DNA of 64,000 nt from Elgaria multicarinata webbii (taxonomy: Eukaryota; Chordata; Lepidosauria; Squamata; Anguidae): positions 120,503,681 to 120,567,680 of the forward strand of contig NC_086172.1 of NCBI RefSeq assembly GCF_023053635.1, read 5' to 3'. The notes beneath the pieces were generated by a model. That model ran no database searches and had not been told where the DNA came from. It saw only the letters and a list, made by a program, of their open reading frames with translations. Made by a program: the position numbers and the translations under genes. Shown here piece by piece: positions 25,101 to 38,100 of this stretch (position 1 is the stretch's first letter; each line of letters begins with the position of its first letter).

Positions 25101-28100
25101 ATCTTCAGTTCTTCAAATGTCAGCTGCATAAAACCCTGAGAATTCCAGGATGGTAGACTAAAAACAGCACACTTGAGAAAGTTCATGCAAGGTAAAACTA
25201 GAGATAGTATTTGTTTACTGAGAAGAGCACCCAAGCTTAAATGCGCTTATACACAGTCACAGTCTGTGTATAAGATCATTTCTGAATATATATATATATA
25301 CGTTGAAGAGCTTGAAGAAGACTGGAAACCAAACCTAGTTGTGAGATGTGACAACAAAATGACAAACAATTTTGCAAAAATGTGAATTTTGTTGCATACC
25401 GCCAGCATATCTGCTTCAGAATCGTCAGGGCCAGAATAGTAAGACAGCTTGGCATCCACATGTTTGGCTCTTTGGAAAAGTGTGCTTTCTAAAAGGTATC
25501 TGGTATCACAGGTCCCAATCATCCCTGCTGCTCTCCAGAGACATATGGGTGACTTCCTGCTTGCAAGTGTCAAGGCTCTGACACACACATACACATACCA
25601 AATACTTGGAGCTACAAGAAAACTCCTCTTGCAGGGCTGGCCCAAAATATTTTGTTGTCTGAGGTAGAGCAGGAAACGGTGCCACCCACTCAAGTCAAGT
25701 TGCACAGTACTGAAAGTCACCCATGTTATTTTGGCACAGCCAATCCCACAAGCACCTTTTCTCCTCCCTGGGATAAAAATGCAATAACATTTTTGATTGT
25801 TATTGATTGTCTTACTATGATTTTAATTTTTGTGAACCGCCCAGAGAGCTTCAACTATTGAGCGGTATAGAAATGTAATAAATAAATAAATAAACAAACA
25901 TTAAATTAAGTAACCCACAATTTCCTGCCATTTCATGACATCCATAATCTGCTGCCTAAGGCAGCAACCTTACTGATTAATGGTAGGGCTGGCTCTGAAC
26001 CTGGATACCTTCAATGTGCCTGTAGGAGAATTAGAAAAAAAGAAGTGTTGCCTTTGTAGAGTCAATGGGTTACCTAAAACCTACTTCCCAAGCAACTATA
26101 TTAAACCCAACAAGATCTTCATTGAGTTTTGATGCTTGTTTGAGATTTCGGAAATTGTAACAGAGCCTTGTTGCAGAGAGGTGCTTGCAAATAAAATAAG
26201 CAACTGTTAAGAATAGGGGAGAACCACTGGGTAACGGAAGGGAAACAGTTAAAAAACAAAAGCTATATGCAGTTTTTAGCCCTATTATGTAGCCCCAGCC
26301 TATGGGTACAGTAAATTCATTTTGTAGGAGTTGAACTCTCTCTCTCGGGGTACACCAAATCATATGTATCTCAGGGGAGTGAGTGTGAGCCTATTTTGGC
26401 TCTCTTTTTATAAAATATACTAATAGTGAACTTCATTTTCTGAGTGCTACTTTTTATGTATCCTGAATAACATAATCCAAGGGAGGTATGATGAGGCTCA
26501 TAGGAACCCCAGGGCATGTAGAAATACAAACAAACAAAAATTCTTAGGGGGGAATAAAACCCAGTGATGAATAAAACCCAAAAACAATCCAATGAGAACT
26601 GAGCATGCTCAGTGGCCTCGATATGCTGACCAGCTGTTACAAGAGTTGTGGGACAGGATGCAGTGGAATAGCCTGGGAAAGAACATAGCTTGCTGGCTGG
26701 CACCCTGAACAGGAATGCTACACACTGCAACATTTTATGGCAGGCCCACTTGATCTTAACATTCTTAAGCCTCTGCTCTGGGACTGACCATGTATTCATT
26801 CCATGTTGCCCTTTGGTAACGTCTCTGGAAAAATGTAAAATTCTCTCCCAAACTGGTTCAGTGCAATTCTTCCCCATACTGCTCCCTAGCTCAGGCCAGG
26901 CCAAAGGCACATCTAGCAGAATGAGGGCTTGGCAAAGTCATTGCCACCACGATACTGGTAGACTACTTGGTTCTTTGAAGAAAGTCTATTGGATAAGAAG
27001 ATAAATTGAATTAATCTAGCCAGTAGTGATGAACTACTGGCTAATTAATTCTGGGGTTGGTGGAAATATATGTGGAATCAGATAAAGCAATAATGGACAT
27101 CAATACCTGCTCAAAATGTAAACTTTCCTACCTCATGTGTTTCATATTTCCAGTTCCTGGGCAAGGAAAAAGGTTCAGAAGACATGCATGGCATGTCTTC
27201 ACATAATATGTGAAAAAGAGGAACAAGAATGTGATCTAATATAGTCTGAGTGCATTAGTTCTTGTTATGTGGCTCCAGAAGGCTGGAAATGGATAAAATA
27301 CACTAGTATTAATGGAACAGGAAACATAACTGTTTTGGCAAAGGAAGTAATCACTTAAGACAATCTTCCCCAATCCAGTGTCCCCTGCTAACGCTTGGGC
27401 TGATGGAAATTGGAGTCAAAACTTACGGAGGGCACCAGGTTGGGGAAAGCTGGTTTAAAACTATCAGCCTATAAATCATGCTGTATAAAGGATGGCTGTA
27501 GATTGAAGATTAATAAGCTCCCACCCAGGGGTACAATTCTTGCAAAGCATGCACACAAAGCATAAGGCAGCTGTACTTTTAATAACACTATAGAATTGGA
27601 GGGGGTTGGTCCTCAGCAGACACAGCTTTTATGATTACAACAGCACTATGACATCATGGCAAGCTTTGCCTCCAAAATTCCAGCTTCCACTTTATCATTC
27701 AAGGCACAGGAGCTCTGTTTAAGAACTTATAGAGAGCTATGCTGGATCAGACCAAAGGCCTGTCTAGTTCTGCATTCTGATCCACAGCCAGATACCAATG
27801 GAAAGCCCACAATAAAACATGAATGTCATAGCAGCTTCCAGCAACTGGCATTCAGAAACATGCTTCCTCTAATACTGGAGGTATCGTGTAGCCATCACGG
27901 CTAGCAGACTTATCCTCCATGAACGTGTCTAATTCCCTTTTAAAGCTATCCAAGTTGGTGTTCATCACTACCTCTTGTGGCAATAAATTCCACAGTTTAG
28001 TGATGTGCTGTTTAAAGAAGTATTTCATCAGGTCCTGAACTTCCCATCTCTGTTTCATTGGATGACCCCAATTTCTATTATTATGAGAGAGAGAAATCTC

Positions 28101-31038
28101 CCCTTTCTCCATACCATACATAATTTTAAGCATCTCTGTCATGTACCCGCAGCCCCATCCTCTCTTGCATCTGGTCTCCCTCCCACAGAAAAACCCTTCA
28201 CTAAAATAAACAGTGAGTCTGAATGCCAGAACATGACAGCTGAATTATTTTTTTAACACACACCGACATCTGTGCCAGAGCGACAGTGCTTTGACACTCT
28301 TTCAGAGTTCAAGCTTGCTACAGATGTTCTGAAGGAGAATTGGGACTGAATGGCTGCCTGGAACATACAATACCGCAATTGGAATGGACAGTGTTAGGCA
28401 GGCGAAAAAATCCTCAGCTTTGCAGATGGTTGCATAAAATTTTTGACCTCCTGTGATGACAACATCAGAGCTGAAAGGAATCACTACTACTACTACTGCA
28501 CACTCATTTACCTTCAATAGATTCAAGGATTTTGGTCTGATTCATCACAACTCATCTTCTGTTCTTATCTCACTCTCCTTCCCTTAAACCTCTTCTCAAA
28601 TCTCACTCCCCCATCCTTGAGTCCTCTTGCCAATGTGGATTTTAAGCAATACCAGTTAGCACATATGCCTAGCAGACTATTGAAGATAAATGAGTGTGTA
28701 ATAGTAGTAGTAGTAGTGATCCCTTTCAGCTCTGATGTTGTCATCACAGGAGGTCAAAACTTATGCAACCATCTGCAAAGCTGAGGATTTTTTCGCCTGC
28801 CTAACACTATTGGATTGGAGGGGGTTGGTCCTCAGCAGACACAGCTTTTATGATTACAACAGCACTAAGACATCATGGCAAGCTTTGCCTCCAAAATTCC
28901 AGCTTCCACCTTATCATTCAAGGCACAGGAGCTCTATTTAACAACATAGAGAGAGCTATGCTGGATCAGACCAAAGGCCTGTCTAGTTCTGCATTCTGAT
29001 CCACAGCCAGATACCAATGGAAAGCCCACAACAAAACATGAATGTCATAGCAGCTTCCAGCAACTGGTATTCAGAAACATGCTTCCTCTAATACTGGAGG
29101 TATCGTGTAGCCATCACGGCTAGCAGACTTACCCTCCATGAACGTCTCTAATTCCCTTTTAAAGCTATCCAAGTTGGTGTCCATCACTACCTCTTGTGGC
29201 AGTAAATTCCACAGTTTAGCAATGTGCTGTTAAAAGAAGTATTTCATCAAGTCTTGAACCTCCCATCTCTATTTCATTGGATGACCCCAATTTCTATTAT
29301 TATGAGGGAGAGAAATCTCCCCTTTCTCCACACAATGCATAATTTTAGGCATCTCTATCATGTACCCATAGCCCCATCCTCTCTCGCATCTGGTCTCCCA
29401 ATACAAGTTTCATTTAATATACGAGTCCTAAACATATGCATAGACAGGCTCTTGCACAAATTGGCACATGGAGACAAAATATAAAGCTATTGGATTTGAG
29501 GCAAGGAAGACATATCCAACCTGCTGTTCTGCTGGTTCACTTTAACAGCTGTTTCCCAGATGTTTGCATCAACCTAGCTGCCTCTGTGGTTACCATAATG
29601 ACACTTCTAGCTTGCTGTATAGGCAAATAGTTCTGCCCACATCAGACTGTACAGCTGTCCATTCCTAGTGTAAAGTTTTATCTAATATTGTTATTCTGCA
29701 TCCTGTGATGGAAGTTATTCCATAAAGGGGTTGCACTGCATAATCAGTTTTATTAGTTCGCCGTACCAGTGAAAAACAATTGATAAAGATGATGTGCTGG
29801 AATAACAATACCTGTGCCTCATTTAAAATTCTTATGTTTGTACACACCAGTTAATAGGGAAGGACTGCAAACGTGTAGAACTTCGTTTTGAAAACAATTA
29901 ATTATTGTAGATAATTTGTTGCCTCCACAACTCATACATTATTTTCCAGGCCTTCAGCATTTCTGGATAATGTATATCTCTAGACAGAATCTTGGTGTTG
30001 GGCTCTGTGCATTACTTAATAGTGCAGCTGCAGTCCTTAAGTGCAGCTTGTAGAGTAGACAGCTTGATGATTCACAGCCCATATCCCCCAAGGCAAGTGG
30101 TGACTAGCCATGCATATGAATGTGCTAAAGATGCGTGCTCTATCATCAGGAATAATATGAATCGGAAAGAGAAGAAAGTACTGAGACTGAAACTCCAAGC
30201 TACATAGAGCAGATGAGGAAAGTCTAGATTTTCCATTGATGTGATCCCAGCACATGATCAGGAATTCAGGAATTACTCAAAAACAAAGAGCTACAAAATC
30301 ATATTCTGGTTAAATTTATTTATTTATTTATTTATTTATTGCACTTATATACCGCTCCCATAGCTAGGGCTCTCTGGGTGGTTTACAGAAATTCTAAAAT
30401 TAAGATTAAAACAAGTATACAAAATTTAAAATTCTAAAAGGCAAATGATGCTATGGAAGGACAGTGAATCTGGAGTTACAGAAATTTGCACAGAACAAAA
30501 GCAAAGGAATAACCTTCAGTTCTAGAATTAAAACATCTGAATGATCCATTTGCCCATGGAAGTCATGATGAAGCAATTCTTAGTGCAGCTTCAATAGAGT
30601 GCATACTGCTAAATCTATATTTGCTAAAGAACATAAATCTAGACATTGGAAAATGGACCATTTATAATGAAGGATCTGACAGCTGGTGTAGCTTAGTTAC
30701 TAAGGCTTCATGGATGAGACTGGACTGTGGGAAGCCCCTCGTTCAAAACTCACCTCAGCCACAAATACACTAGTTGATCTTACACAACGGCACTCTCATC
30801 TCAGCTTTAACCCCTTTTCTACTGTTGCTGCCTGGCCTGTGTTACCAGGTTGTATGGATTACTAACATAGGTGATGCACTTGAAATGGGTTAGCTGTTAT
30901 GTCACTATTATTACTTGCTTAGAAAAGCAATTCAGGCAAAAAAAAAGGAATATTATTTAGCACTACTTGGCTATCTAACAACACTTCTTTGATATAGGCA
31001 TCCTTATGCAGGACTACAACACACCCACACCCACACGT

Positions 31039-31092
<54 letters not shown>

Positions 31093-34000
31093 TGTTATCA
31101 GAGCCAAGGAATAATCAAAGGATGAGGTAACTGACTTTTTGGCTAAGAAGATTTTAGATGGCACAGAAATAATGACCAGAGGCACAAGATTGTTTTTGAG
31201 GTCTTAAAAAAGATATCTCAGAAACCAATATTTAAATCTGACAAAATATTTAAAGGAAGACTTGCTAATTAAAGGATGCTAACACGTTGTGGCCACTGTG
31301 TGAACAGAGTATTGGACAAGATGGACCCTCAGTCTGATCCAGCACGACACTTCTTATGTCCTTATATGTATTTCATGAATCCCAGAAGCTGGAAGCATTT
31401 TAAGTAAGAATAGTAAAATATTATTTAAAAGTTACCTGGCAGTGCATCATAAAGGTAAAGAGGTTAATAGCTTGCAGCAGGCCTTCACAACATGTGATCC
31501 ACCAAACCTAACCTAGCCCAGCAGCCATGTTTGGTGGGTCACTAAGGGTGCAATAAGACTTCCGCTTCTGCTGCCTGCTGCAAACCCAGGTGGGGTTCTT
31601 AGTAACTTAACAAGCCATAAGAGATGCATTCAACTGGTGTCGTAATTGTTCAGGTTTGCTCCACCAAGAGTCCAAAAGCAATACTGTAATAAGTAGGTTG
31701 GGTGCTCAAGAGTATTATTTAAGAACTTAGGAAAAGTGGATCAGGCCAAAGGTCTGTGTAATCCAGCTTCTCGTTTCCCACAGTGGCCAGACGGATGCCT
31801 GTGGGAAGCCCCCAAACAAGACATGAAGGCAGTAGCCTTCTGAAACCAAGCGAATCACACAAAAAACAGTCCGCTTCTAGTTTCACGTAACTCCAACAAG
31901 AAACTCTCAGCATGCACTCTTACTTTCTAAATTCAAAATTCCACATTGTCTGTTTCTCAGCCCCTACTTTTTGTTGTTAGTGGGAAATTGCCTATTCAGG
32001 AAAACATGAAACAACATTAATCATTATGTTTTGGTCAGGTCCATGACCGCTCATTCCCAGTGACCAAGCCAGCCAACCTGCAACTATTCATGTCCTCAGC
32101 CTACAGATCTCCCAGGATTGGATGCGAAAATACATATATTTGAAAGGGCTGTTGTCTGCAAGTCTCTGGGAGTTGCATTCTACTGAATTCGGGATGTTGG
32201 GGAAGGGGCTCGCTTGGGAGCGACTGAGGGGCTTCTCTTGCGAAAGGGCTGTAGCTCAATGGTAGAATACATGCTTTTTGCACGTTGAAGGTCCCACATT
32301 CGGTCACAAGCATCTCCTGGCAGGGCTAGGAAAGAATCCTGCCTGAAACTATGGAGAGATGCTGCCAGTCAGTATTGGCAATACTGAGCTAGATGGACCC
32401 ATGGTCAGACTTGCTGTAAGGCAGCTTCCTATGTGCTTATGAGTATGGACAGATGGAATGTCTTCCCCCATCTCTGTTCCATCAGCAACTGCCACATCCT
32501 CTTTTAGAGATACGATATTGATGGCAATAGATTTGCATTGCAGTAAATGGTATTTGGGAAGGAATGGTTTGTAACTTTGGCTCACCTGTGGGGTAGGGAA
32601 GGAATTCCCCTCCAGATCAGATTGGATGCTGAACCTGCAAGAATGAGGGCTGTGTTCCACTGTGTTATGTGGCTTGGCTTGGCTTGCTTGCTTGAGTAAT
32701 CTGGAACTCTTTTGTGGTACATCTGCTCTCTTCTGGCTCCTGGTGTAGTCTGAAAAAGTGTCAGGAGGAGTACAACTCAATGTGCCTTTTAGATCCTTCC
32801 AACTCTTTGGCACTCTGGGCCCTAGAAATATGGTTGGCTCTAAGCCTGAAGTTATACTACAGCAGCACCAGTGGTTTATTTCTTAATATTTAAGATCTTT
32901 CTATTCACCACTGAAAGACACCAAGAAAAGCATTTCCTGTGTCAAAGTCTGATTCAGCACACAATATTTATGTTTTCAGAATGATCAGTGAAGATAATAT
33001 GGAGATCTGGTTTTGCCAAAGTACTGAATGCCTTAATGGTGTCAGGAATACTTGCCATGCTCATTTGCCTCAGCTTACTTCCTTAGATATTCTTGCTGAA
33101 CTAGGCAGTGTCCGATAGGTGGCAGCAGAAGTCAGGATCAGTTTTGTGTATTTCCGGAACTTGCTATCCTGCAAAAAGCCCAACTTTGGATTGCTGATAT
33201 ACTAGAAATTTGACAAACATTCCCACACAGGATAGTCTGAAACCTCTGTGTAGATCAATATGACATTCACACCCATCTGTATTTCACTATATATAGGAAC
33301 TTGGATTTGATGAAGTTGACTGTAGTCCTTGAAAGCTTATGCCCACAGTGTGACAATCCACACACAGGTTTCCCATTTCCTACATATTTTGTCGTGTTTG
33401 AAATGGCCCTTACTGCTCTTCAGATCACAGGATGTCTGCTACCACTGTACTCCCTGAAATAATAACGAGCAAATGAGACAGTTGCCATTTTCAAATCGAC
33501 AGGACGGATTAGAGATGGAAGGAAGTGCCTGCTTTTTCTTTAGGGGAATATATGCAGCTTTGCCATCTTGGGGCTACACAACATTTCCCGCTTGAAGCCT
33601 ATCTTCTTACTTCAGAAGTTTTAAAATAAACTGCAGTAATTTAAGTCAGGAAATCTTTTATCTAAACTTTCTCAGTTAGAATATCTGATCACATATATCA
33701 ATCACATGTACTTGTGGAGAACTTGCCCTACCATTGGGCAGGATGAGGCAGCCATCTTAAACATCTGATTTAGGGTGTCATAGAATCATAGAATAGCAGA
33801 GTTGGAAGGGGCCTACAAGGCCATCGAGTCCAACCCTCTGCTCAATGCAGGAATCCACCCTAAAGCATCCCTGACAGATGCTTGTCCAGCTGCCTCTTGA
33901 AGGCCTCTAGTGTGGGAGAGCCCACAAACTCCCTAGGTAACTGATTCCATTGTCGTACTGCTCTAACAGTCAGGAGGTTTTTCCTGATGTCCAGCTGGAA

Positions 34001-35073
34001 TCTGGCTTCCTTTAACCTGAGCCCGTTATTCTGTGTCATGAATAAGCAGCAAAATGATATTTAATTTACTACTATCGTATTTTTAAGCCAGGGGAAGCAC
34101 TTATGTGATATTCTGTCTCAGGTACCAAATAACCTGACTTGCTTTGGGCACAATGTAACTTGACCAGGGTATGAGGGTGGGGTGGAATGCACTATTTGCT
34201 GGCTTCCATTGGGCAGCGAAATATTTTGGGCTTGTGGATAAACTGTGTCTGTGGGCTATTCAGCTTTAGGCTGCAGGTAGAAAAATATTTATTTTATATA
34301 TTACTTTTTAAAAGCAATTATACACCACCTTTTAACCTGTGTTGATTTCAGGGTGGTGTACAGTCTATTATATTAAAAAATACATAATATAACAGCAAAT
34401 AAAATCTTTAGCGGTTAAAAATGTTCACAACGAAGAGCAGTTTTGCCTTTTGCCAAAAAGATTGCCATGTGGGTGCCAGGTGAGACTACCGGGATGACAT
34501 TCCAAGGCGCCACTGCTAAAATTATGATGGGAAATTGGGGTGGGGGGGGATGATGATGAAAGAATTGACAGGGTAAATTATGAAATATATCTGCACTCAG
34601 AAAACTAGCATAGCAAGTTATTTTGCCTGATATTTTTCCCTCTCCCTGATATTTCGCTTTCTATGTGCAGGGATGGATAGGATGGCGGAGCGTTCCGTCA
34701 TGTGAACCTCCATCTGCATTTCCCTGGATTGGTACTATAGAAATCTTATTATAAAGTGTGTGTGGCTGGGGGAGTGGATCTTCACATTGCCAATTATTGC
34801 TACAGAGGATAATGATGGTTTTGCAAATAAGTACCTTTACGGGAATCTTTGGCATGTGGTGGGAAATCGACCGTTTTGTTCCTAGTTTGGAGTCTTGATC
34901 ATTTTATCCTGCTGTCCTTTCGAAAGCTAAACGGCAGCAGTGGACTGCTCATACCTCTCGCCTCGCCTCGTCTCTCCTACTGCTCCCCCTGGATGGTGAC
35001 GGCTGCTGATGAGATGCGACATGACTGCCTGACCTCTCTTTCTCCCCCTCCTCCCCCTGCTTCCTAGTCTCAT

Positions 35074-35116
<43 letters not shown>

Positions 35117-38100
35117 CATATCCTGGCAGAGCCATGTGAATCTGCAGGCCAGTAGTGTTCTGGGAGTGGGCGGAGGGGAGGCGAGCCGGCTCCAGGCGGA
35201 GATGCTTCAGCTAGACCTGATTGATGCAACTGGGGAGACCCCTGGCGAAGAAGGCACGGCGCCTGAGCTGATTAAGAAGGAGCCCCCGCCAGTTACCATG
35301 GATACCTACAGACCCAAGCGGCCCACAACGCTCAATCTCTTCCCACAGGTGCCTCGGACACAGGTGAGTCCCTAGGGTGAAGAAGCAGGGGGCGAGGGGA
35401 CTGCATGGAACCCAGTCATGAGTAGATTGGAGACCTTCCTCCATCCTTTTCCACAACAAACCGCTACTTAATGCTCCCGTTCATTACTAAGGGAAGGAGG
35501 AGACCCCCCCCCCTGATTCTTTTACCCACCTTCCTTTTTCCTTTCAGAAATAAGGCAGTGGCTGCAAAATAATTAAAACATCTGCTTCTCCCTAAATTCA
35601 AGCATCTAATCTCCTGGTGTTTCTTTTTCCTGTCAGTTGCCTCACTTGAGGGCTACAATGTGCTGGGGTTGGTTATCTATAAGCGGCCCTTTGGAAGATT
35701 CTGGAGCTGCGCATGCTTTCTGTCCCCACAAAATGAGGGTTTTAGGTGCAGCAAGAGACCTTTGGGTTAGAGGGGGAAAGAGTGGGTTACACAGTACTTG
35801 ATTTCTGAAAAGGAAGCTTCTGGAGCTCATGCATCTATAGAAGTCCCTGCCTTTACCTGAAAGTGCTGCTCTACAATCCAAGATGTGGGGTGGGTGGATC
35901 AGGGGAATGGGGAACTGTTAGTAGTGAGAAGAGTGTACTCTGAATATGCCCAGAGGTACATGTTCCTTCCATATAAAATATGTTCCTGAGCTGAGAGCTG
36001 GCAAGATATGAATTGGATCAAGGCTTGATGAGTTAAGGAGGCACGGATTTTCCTTTCGATGGGTACAGTTTAGACAGAAGAAACCACATTCCCAGGAATA
36101 GCGGCTACCCCTGTTAGGGTTCTGTTTTGTGTACTATTCAGTCTGGAGGTGGCTAATCCCTTTTTCAGGAGACTTTTGTCTGTGATGACATCATAGCTGG
36201 TGAATTGAGGCTGTGTTCATGGTGTGTGTGCTTTTGGGTGTGCCAGAGAGTGTGGCATGGGAAGAAATGATTAGCCAAAGCTTATGCATGTTTATTGGAA
36301 GTAGGTCCTACTGTGTTCATTGAGTCTTACTCTCAGGTAAGTGTGCATAGGAGCACAGCCTAGGAAGTTGGTCAAATACTTCCCTATGTTTTTGGCTGGA
36401 GTGTATCAAACAATTGCAGAACAACTCTTTGAGCCCTTCCCACCCTGAAACCAATCATTCTGGAGAATGAGTTTTTTCCAGGAATTCTCAGCATGAATAC
36501 AAAAAACTCAGTGTCTAGTTCCTCTAGCATAAGAATAATTAATTTTATAATGCATGCAGTATGCATATTCCGTCCATTTGCTCTTTTTTTCCTATGGGGG
36601 TAGGTATAGAATTGTACAATGCTGTGTTTTGTGCCTAGGGAATGAAGTTCTAAAAGGAGGGCACAGAGATCCTGAGACTGGCCCCAGAGGATTGTAGGGC
36701 CTTCTTCGAGTTGTTTATAACCTTTTGTATCAGAGGAATAATTTCTCAGGAAAGATGTTCCCTGAACACAATTAGGAGCATAAGTGAGGTTGCTTGTCAT
36801 AAGAGGCATGAATAAATGGGATTTGCTTGAAAGAAAACGGAAAACAATGTTTGACCGGAGGAAACAAATTCCAGAGGGACAGCCATGTTAGCCTGTCAAC
36901 AACAAACACACACACACACATACACACTCCCCCACAAAAATCTTACAGCACATTAAAGAATAATAGATTTATTATGCATAAGCTTTCATAAACTGTAGTT
37001 CACTTCCTTATACTAAAGGAGACAAAAGATTTGTTAGAAAAGTCAGGTGGCCTTATGATGAAGAGTATTTTTACTGTCTTAAGTGAAAGCATTTAAAGAG
37101 ACTGGAAGAAAAGGGACCATTTTTAGAGGTGAAAGGAAATGTGTGAGTGGTTTATTTGGCTGAGTTTTGTGAAACCAGAGGGTGCTTTTAACTTCCCTCT
37201 GTTTGCCATGTTCCTTCTCCATCTGGGGTTGGGAGTGTCACTTGCAGCGCTCTCTGGCCATCTGTAATCCTTTTATCTGCCTCTCTCTTGTTTAGTCTAT
37301 AAAGCCAGGGAGGTTCCACATACATGAGAGGCTATTTTTAATCACACGTTCTTCTGGGATATGGCTCCACTTACTAATAAGAAGATTTTCCCAGTGACGT
37401 TAGCTGTGGAAGCCTCACTGGAAGGCAGGTGCTGCTCTGTGTGGCAGATGGTGGAGACTTGGGTGGAGGGAGCAGGAGGGGTTGGGAAATGGTGTCATTG
37501 TGCAATTGACAATAGAGAGAGTATTAAAGCACAAGCTGAAGAGCAGAACGACTTGGTGTGAAGAAAGAGGATAGTACTTTCTCATAACAGCTGTTCCTCA
37601 GGTGCTACTAAGTTACATAGGAGAGTGAAGCATGAAGACCAGTTATTGTCATCATCTTACAGGCTGGAATATTCCCTCAGGGTTGTGGGTAGCTCAGCTG
37701 CTCCCTGAAATTATCACAAGAGATATCCCACTTGTGTTCACCTACGAGTAATAAGATTATCCTAAACACAAGCAAGCAGACTTGCCTCCATTTACTTTGA
37801 GACATGTGTATCTCAAGCTCAAATTAGTGGGAGGTCTGTGACTGGATCTTCCACTTTAAAAAAGAAAAAAAAGGCAAACATAGCTGTTGGAAAGGGGATT
37901 CTGTGAGTGCTGGGGCAGATGAGGTTAACCCTTCCCCTGACACACACAATTTCCCCCTATGTGTAGTGGTTAGAGTAGCAGACGAGAGCCAGAGAGACCT
38001 GGGTTCCATTTGCCACTCGGCCATAAAGTTCACTACATAACCTTGGGCCAGTCACTTTCTTTCTAAGAGGTCTGTCATGATGATAAAATGGGGATAACCA

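Larger units (their letters stand above)
20478..35129 (+). other. MAPK8IP1: MAPK8IP1 intron 2
   Basis: About 14.7 kb, the largest intron, carrying most of the repeat content: MITEs, nested SINE/MITE, CR1 pieces, the 27.6-29.4 kb repeat complex, a GT microsatellite, and unassigned tracts (about 21.2-23.4 kb, 26.0-27.3 kb, 29.4-30.3 kb, 32.45-33.75 kb, 34.4-35.05 kb). Confidence 0.85.

Noticed and set aside
27583-29399. Long terminal repeat element, because of two equal direct repeats around an internal segment
   Set aside because: Repeats start TAACAC and end GTCTCCC rather than TG...CA, no primer-binding site or polypurine tract is visible, the internal part has no coding frame, and each repeat contains a LINE fragment.
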